A stretch of DNA of 6,536 bases from Neptuniibacter sp. Its GTDB lineage: Bacteria > Pseudomonadota > Gammaproteobacteria > Pseudomonadales > Balneatricaceae. Under the pieces are notes generated by a model, which searched no databases, was not told the DNA's origin, and worked only from the letters and a program-made list of their open reading frames with translations. The stretch is taken from the NCBI GenBank assembly GCA_030149405.1, contig JASBRM010000115.1, positions 1 through 6,536 of the forward strand, read 5' to 3'. Every line of letters starts with the position of its first letter. The first letter of the stretch is position 1. Positions 6,451 through 6,536 of the stretch are shown piece after piece. The position numbers and the translations under genes are program-made.

Positions 6451-6466
6451 TGTTGTAAACAACAGC
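6449..6466. repeat. Perfect 8-bp inverted repeat GCTGTTGT / ACAACAGC
   Basis: GCTGTTGT (6449-6456) and ACAACAGC (6459-6466) are perfect reverse complements separated by AA, giving an 18-base near-continuous palindrome. It overlaps the preceding hairpin by two bases. No T-run follows, so it does not read as a terminator. Confidence 0.6.
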
Positions 6467-6477
6467 CTCTAACACTC

Positions 6478-6490
6478 GTTCCTTTGGAAC
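6478..6490. repeat. Short inverted repeat GTTCC / GGAAC
   Basis: GTTCC (6478-6482) and GGAAC (6486-6490) form a 5-bp stem with a TTT loop. Alone it would be unremarkable; it matters as the next member of a consecutive series of hairpins. Confidence 0.4.
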
Positions 6491-6536
6491 AGAATGTTGT
6501 CACATGCACCCTTTGCAGCAACAAAGATCATCCCGT

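Larger units (their letters stand above)
6244..6536. other. Non-coding, repeat-bearing intergenic region running to the right edge
   Basis: I see no credible gene in these 293 bases. Open frames exist on the minus strand, but they only translate repeat sequence (Cys/Arg/His-rich, no domain). The region contains an ATAGCC direct repeat at 6369-6374 and 6379-6384, a TGCATGCA palindrome at 6394-6401, a diverged GTCATTCC-type repeat and a run of hairpins listed separately. No clear intrinsic terminator for the HigA-like gene is visible. Confidence 0.6.

Noticed and set aside
6267..6524. Open frames on the minus strand (85 and 63 residues) in the right-hand intergenic region
   Set aside because: They translate palindromic repeat sequence in two overlapping frames, are rich in Cys, His and Arg, show no domain pattern and lack a convincing ribosome site.
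6244..6536. Integron attC site or cassette boundary next to an antitoxin gene
   Set aside because: The hairpin cluster invites the idea, but I find no RYYYAAC / GTTRRRY pair at proper spacing and no cassette-like layout.
1..6536. CRISPR array, tRNA, rRNA or transposase gene
   Set aside because: No evenly spaced direct repeats, no cloverleaf or conserved rRNA segments, and no DDE or recombinase motif were seen on either strand.

Overview
The window (about 43-45% G+C by eye) looks like a piece of a gammaproteobacterial chromosome, probably from a free-living marine or aquatic lineage. The grounds are a TonB-dependent outer-membrane receptor, a BarA/GacS-type tripartite hybrid kinase, a DUF2489-type membrane-anchored protein and short intergenic palindromic repeats. 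The genus cannot be fixed from sequence reading alone.

Left two thirds (2-5093, + strand): three tightly packed genes that read as one operon. The first is the C-terminal 491 residues of a TonB-dependent receptor beta-barrel, cut by the left edge. The second, 29 bases later, is a secreted periplasmic binding protein of the ABC_sub_bind (PF04392) type. The third overlaps it by an ATGA junction and is an 880-residue BarA-like hybrid sensor kinase with sensor, HAMP, HisKA, HATPase, a degenerate receiver, a true receiver and an HPt domain. No ABC permease or ATPase and no separate response regulator is in view. The layout therefore suggests outer-membrane capture, periplasmic binding and inner-membrane signalling rather than a normal ABC importer. 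That reading is an inference from gene order.

Right third: two minus-strand genes (5943 down to 5079) form a second small operon, a DUF2489-like protein and a 124-residue protein I do not recognise. Each has a single N-terminal membrane anchor and a predicted cytoplasmic domain. The distal gene runs into the kinase gene tail to tail, with a 15-bp antisense overlap. Divergent from this pair is a small + strand gene for a HigA-like HTH antitoxin homologue (5995-6243). It has no toxin partner and an unusually acidic HTH region.

The last 293 bases (6244-6536) have no credible gene. They hold a diverged copy of a common GTCATTCCTGCGCAGG-type intergenic repeat and a dense run of perfect or near-perfect inverted repeats, including a 16-bp perfect palindrome. 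The most notable points are the receptor/binding-protein/kinase operon, the orphan acidic HigA homologue and this hairpin cluster.
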